64,000 bases of DNA, from contig NC_079419.1 in assembly GCF_026213295.1 (NCBI RefSeq), positions 13,805,027 through 13,869,026 of the forward strand, in the 5' to 3' direction. Under the pieces are notes generated by a model, which worked only from the letters and a program-made list of their open reading frames with translations, was not told the origin of the DNA and searched no databases. This document shows positions 59,766-64,000 of the stretch, one piece after another. This DNA is from Gadus chalcogrammus. Taxonomy: Eukaryota; Chordata; Actinopteri; Gadiformes; Gadidae. Both the position numbers and the translations under genes were made by a program. The first letter of the stretch is position 1, and every line of letters starts with the position of its first letter.

Positions 59766-60344
59766 AATATCAACAAATATTGTGCAGTAGAAATAATTGT
59801 ATTACCTTGCTACTTTAGTAGATGGATGGGGAATCTTAATCTTAGCTTTGTTGTTGATCTCTTGGTCTATTATTTTGGTTTAATTTGGAATATAAAGTAA
59901 TTGAATAAAGACTTATATTTTTAAAATGTTAGTGGAAAACAGTTTCCAATTCGGAATACATTTCATGGTGTGTAGCTAATTGTTAAGTATACATTTCTAT
60001 CTTTCAATTTCTCTAGATTTAGTCAATTAACACATTTCCAATTTTTTTTAATTGATATATCTATATGCTATTTATTTGGATGGATTTGAATAAAAGCCCA
60101 TATTTAGCTGATTTCTTTGTAGGATACATATTTAAGAATTTCTATATTTAAAATGTCTAAATATTGTAAATATTTTGGGCATAAATAACATATATTCTGG
60201 CTTTTTTGGAATCTGATTTATGGATTTTCTTTTTCTTGTTGCTAATATATGTGTTTAGGATACTTCTGAGTAGATTATGAAGTAACTATGTTAACTCTAC
60301 AATAATCAGTATGGTTTTAGTTTGCAGTATGTGATCAAGCATGC

Positions 60345-60790
60345 TCTTCTTTCCATTTCCACCGATACCTCGTCGTCAAGGAGATGACCATGCTGCTCTT
60401 TTGATTGACAGCTCCTCATCAGTGCTGTGGAACAGGATGTGGTGCCCTGAGATGTTTGTGGTCTGTAGCCGGTGGAGGTGGAGCTGATGGAGGAAACAGA
60501 TTCAGGTCTTCGCTAATACAGAGAACCTGAGCTCATCTGATCCCCAACAAAGACACAATCACACACACGCACGCAGGCACCAACTTCACTGCTGCTGGAG
60601 GAATGAATCAACGGCAGATATGTGGTTATATTTAACTTCAGCTACAGGTTCAAACACATTCATCTGAAATATACCTCTTCTACTTTACTCACATGTCAAT
60701 CCTGACTCTGTGCTGCCATTGGTCCACTGGATCAGAATCATGTGACATACAGACACCACGCCATTGGTTCCACTGAGCTGTCACTCAAAA
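60345..60790 (+). promoter_or_regulatory. Duplicated 5' flank of TCR gamma cassette 2
   Basis: Homologous to 53880-54320. It lacks the long AC tract and has about 100 extra bases (about 60610-60740) before the shared CACCACGCCATTGG. Confidence 0.6.
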
Positions 60791-60909
60791 GCAGCCCTCC
60801 CACTCCACCCCAGGGGACGGTGGGCAGGCGTTGAGGACCTATTTGAGGCCACCCTGGTTCACCCTGGTCTCAGTGGCAGCCCCTCTCCTCAGCTTCTCCT
60901 ACAGACCAG

Positions 60910-61374
60910 ATGCTTCTACTCTCTAGGGCTGCCTGGAGCTCACTGTGTTTAGGTGACAGTTTCCCACCAATCACAACTCACCACACATCGGGTTTCGTCC
61001 ACCCCAGAACACGGATGCTCATCCATGTGCTCTTGTCCCTACAGCGGTGGTTGCCATGGCAGCAGAGCTGCCAGGTGTCGTGGACCAGGTGTCGTGGACC
61101 AGGAGAGAAGGGGACGCCGTCTCCTTCAGATGTACAAACACTGGACAGTGTGGTTACAATTATATCTACTGGTACCAGAAGAAAGAGGGCGAAACATTCA
61201 CCCTGACTATACGAATTGACAAGAGTAATGGTAACGTTGCCAAAGGATACAACCATCCTCAGGAAGATGATTTCTCATCAGAACTCAAAGAGAACAGCTG
61301 GGAGTTGTCGCTTCAGAAGGTGAAAGCGTCGCATTCTGCCACCTACTACTGTTCCTGTTGGACTAGTGGTGTCA
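60910..61374 (+). CDS. TCR gamma variable gene, cassette 2 (leader + V exon)
   Basis: Leader 60910-60952 (same 14 residues as cassette 1) joins V exon 61045-61374 in frame. Both Ig cysteines and the core Trp are present (SFRC, YIYWYQKK, SATYYCSCW). Compared with cassette 1, CDR1 is longer by two residues (QCGYNY), the CDR2 region differs (LTIRIDKSNGNVAKG), and FR1 carries a tandem GTGTCGTGGACCAG that adds two codons. The coding frame is open and followed by a good RSS, so the gene looks functional. The change pattern, with CDRs and FR1 differing while the leader and FR3 are nearly identical, fits a duplicated V gene that has diversified. Confidence 0.85.
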
Positions 61375-61412
61375 CACAGTGAGACGTTCTCCTTCCTGCC
61401 CGTACAAAAACT
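61375..61412 (+). promoter_or_regulatory. 23-type recombination signal of V, cassette 2
   Basis: Heptamer CACAGTG (61375-61381), 22-base spacer, nonamer ACAAAAACT (61404-61412), eight of nine bases matching the consensus. Confidence 0.9.
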
Positions 61413-62033
61413 CTGGTGATCACATGACACAGCAGGTCATCTCTCATTGGCTGTTCAATCTACATTCAGGCGCTAATGTAAACTGGACATGAGTGAGAAG
61501 ATCTGAATCAATCTCTGTTTCACAGTTAGATCACAGCCTGGACCTTACTGTATTCTAGGCTTCAATCCAAGCCTCTCCTATACTGTGCAGAGTTAATATC
61601 ATCACTGAACTGGTTGTTGGTTAGTGTGAGGTGGATCAAACTAAAGAGTAACAGACAGACATCTGGAGGCTCGGACGGAAATTAAAGGCTTCATGCTCAC
61701 ACCTCAAGAAACAAGAATCTAGTTAAATACTGAGCTCTGTGGTAGTGAAGCACTCTCTTGAAGTTCTTACATCGTCGTCTTCCTTGAGAAGGAATGAGTC
61801 CCCGGTGGTTATTAAAGCCTACGATGAAAAGAGAAGAAGACCTTGGAGACATTTCTACTGAGGAATGATATAAACTCTGCCGATTTACTCTGCTGGCATT
61901 TACAAAGCCCTCCTCTCAGGATAAGAACATTCATCCCCACGCCTCCCTTGTAGTGGTGCTGATCATCTGTAGGTGATCGATGTGATCAACAAGTTATTGA
62001 TCAGCGTTGACGGCATCACAGGCGGTGAGCAGG

Positions 62034-62104
62034 GGTTTATGATACAGGATATTTCACTGTGGATATCCCAACCTTTGGTCGTGGCACCACCCTGGTTGTT
62101 ACAG
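62034..62104 (+). CDS. TCR gamma J segment with 12-RSS, cassette 2
   Basis: Nonamer GGTTTATGA (62034-62042), 12-base spacer and heptamer CACTGTG (62055-62061) lead into J 62062-62104, reading DIPTFGRGTTLVVT and ending ACAG|GTAAGA. It differs from J1 only in the first residues, which contribute to CDR3. Confidence 0.9.
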
Positions 62105-62967
62105 GTAAGATCACTGCTTCATGGTTTCTCTGTCTTTGTGTTTCATTTTATGTTGGGGAGAATATGAGTGTATTAATATTTCCAGTTTTTTGATTGTTTT
62201 TTGACCTCTTTGAGTTGTGCTAGAGAAGTAAGTGTTGTCTGAAGATTCATGTTCTGTCTGTACAGCTTAGAATATCACTAATGCTATCAATAAACTATGC
62301 CTCAGTATAATATTATTATGAATTATCATTATGGGGACAAAAATCAGCACATGACAATTTTCAAACCAATATTAAAATTGTAATATTATGCTAATAAAAG
62401 CCAACATTAACGTCAACAGTTTGCCAATATAAATTAAAGCCTCCTTTTAAGTAGGATCTGTTTCTATTGTATTCTATTATGTACATATCTAATCTTCAAA
62501 ACAATTATTATTTCACAAAGTAGAAATAATAATGTAAAAATATTAATGATACTGTGTCTATATATGTTTATTATGGAAAATGCAGATGGTATGTATATTG
62601 GGCTTGATACATAAATCAGATATATTGTATGTATAACATAGTTATATATGTAAATATTTATCATTACATTTTTTTTAGATCGCTGATGTAGTTTCTTTGA
62701 CTACTTAAAATGATTTTAATTATCATGTTTAAAATCTTATTAATATTAATTATAGTACTTATGAAAATAAAATAATATTACAATTACAAAATATAATAAT
62801 TTTACAAAAATTATGAAGTGATTGCCTCCCTTCATATTGTTTTCAGAGTTATTTAATTCTTAACATATGTTGTAATATGTAATATAATAATTCTGCTAAT
62901 ATATCCACAGTTTTGACACCATGTGACTTGTGTTCTGTCTCTTGATTGGTTCTTCTGTTAAACTCAG

Positions 62968-64000
62968 ACAGGTCAGTGGTGCGGCCAGTGGTGCGGCCCA
63001 AAGTGAGCGTCTACCCAGCCTCGGTGGCTGATTTAAAGGGCCGGCGCTCCCTGCTGTGTGTAGCCAGAGACATGGTCCCTGAGGAGGTCCGGGTGTCCTG
63101 GAGGAGGAGAGGGGGGGGCGGGGGGGGGGGGAAGGACGGGGAGCAGCTGGAGCTCAGAGCACCGACATACGCTGCCAGCATCCTGGTTATTGATCAGGGA
63201 GAAACCCTCACAGATCAATACATCTGTAGAGTTGAGCATGAGAGCGGTCTGCAGAAGGTGGAGGTCCCAGCAGGTAATGAAGAACTACAACCCCTACACA
63301 TCAGCTTGTTGTCTATCACTAACCCCACTGGCTATCACCTGGGACATGTAGTCTATTAATAACCCACTAAAGCTGACTCACCTCCAACAGAAATTACCAT
63401 GACGTCAGAAGGCCCTGGAAAGACAGATGTTACCTTAGCGACGGCAGTTACTACGGACCCCCGGCGTCCAGGGAGACCCAGAGAAGGTCCTTCAGATGAA
63501 ACCCACCGTAAGATCAGCTGCTCTCACTCTGAACTGCTGTAGGAATCTCAAGTGGCCTCTGGATTAGCAGTGTGGTATCTCATCAAGAATACATTAATAT
63601 ATGCATACACCATGGAGTGTAAACCAGTACAAACTATTATAAACCATTACAACCAGTTTATAACAGTATGGAGTGTACAAGCCATTATAAACCAGTATAA
63701 ACCAGTATGGCCCGTATAAACCACATAGGCCTCTATGGTGCATATGGACCAGTATAAACCAGTATGGTCCTCTATAGTGCATATGGCCCAGTATAAACCA
63801 CATAGGCCTCTATGGTGCATATGGACCAGTATAAACCAGCATAGGCCTCTATGGTGCACATGGACCAGTATAAACCAGTATGGGCTGTGTGTTGGTGGGG
63901 TCCCAGAGTCCCTCCAGGTGCTGTCCAGAGCCAGGCTGGCGTCTGTGCTCTACACAGTGATGGTGGTGAAGAGTGTGCTCTGCTGCTGTGGCCTGGCTCT
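62968..64000 (+). CDS. TCR gamma constant region, cassette 2 (cut by window end)
   Basis: Exons: C domain 62968-63273, connecting peptide 63409-63507 (or 63391-63507), and transmembrane exon from 63907 running past 64000. The domain starts DRSVVRPVVRPKV, with a four-codon tandem insertion compared with cassette 1, and keeps the Ig Cys pair, Trp and the glycine run. It ends VEVPAG, against VEVRG in cassette 1. An extra acceptor, CCTCCAACAG at 63381-63390, would add EITMTS to the connecting peptide in frame. Again there is no connecting-peptide cysteine. The visible TM exon, with its lysine, matches cassette 1. No disabling mutation is seen up to the edge. Confidence 0.83.
63700..63885. repeat. 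39-bp minisatellite before TM exon, cassette 2
   Basis: Same family as 57325-57505 with fewer and more irregular units. Confidence 0.8.

Overview
The window is nuclear DNA of a ray-finned fish. Intron-exon structure is clear, teleost SINE/LINE tails are present, and the conserved genes match fish and human orthologues. Very long (AC)n, (TCTG)n and (CCTCCCTC)n microsatellites sit in almost every intron. That density would fit a cod-like (gadiform) genome, but the species is an inference. All exon models were built by eye from reading frame, GT/AG sites and recalled family sequences; no alignment or search was run.

Layout. 118-1524 (+): two-exon chemokine receptor, CCR9-like. 4381-6421 (-): TMUB1, two coding exons. 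9378-29370 (+): ASAP1, a complete Arf GTPase-activating protein (BAR, PH, ArfGAP, ankyrin, proline-rich, SH3) in 28 core coding exons plus an upstream alternative N-terminal exon. 36933-41137 (+): CYRIB/FAM49B, the Rac1-binding inhibitor of the WAVE complex, in 10 coding exons. ASAP1 followed by CYRIB in the same orientation is the order I recall for human 8q24. 43-54 kb: no protein gene that I can support, but several dispersed repeats, an inverted-repeat element, probable LTR and MITE remnants, a perfect CTCF-consensus site, and an 85-nt pre-miRNA-like hairpin. 54457-64000 (+): two tandem T-cell receptor gamma V-J-C cassettes, each with leader, V exon, 23-type RSS, 12-type RSS, J, C domain, connecting exon and transmembrane exon. 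The last exon of the second cassette runs off the window.

Function. CCR9 and the TCR gamma cassettes are immune genes flanking a cytoskeleton/trafficking block. ASAP1 controls Arf-dependent membrane and focal adhesion dynamics, and CYRIB dampens Rac1-WAVE actin assembly. The two TCR gamma cassettes are 6.4-6.6 kb apart and share their 5' flank, RSSs, C exons and minisatellites, so they arose by tandem duplication. Each cassette is self-sufficient for V-to-J rearrangement.

The most notable observations are: the compact duplicated TCR gamma cassettes next to ASAP1-CYRIB; a glycine/G-tract inside the C gamma exons; absence of cysteine in the connecting peptide; an uncharacterised 85-nt hairpin with a 39-pair stem; duplicated decoy splice acceptors in two ASAP1 introns; and microsatellites that form parts of splice donors and acceptors.
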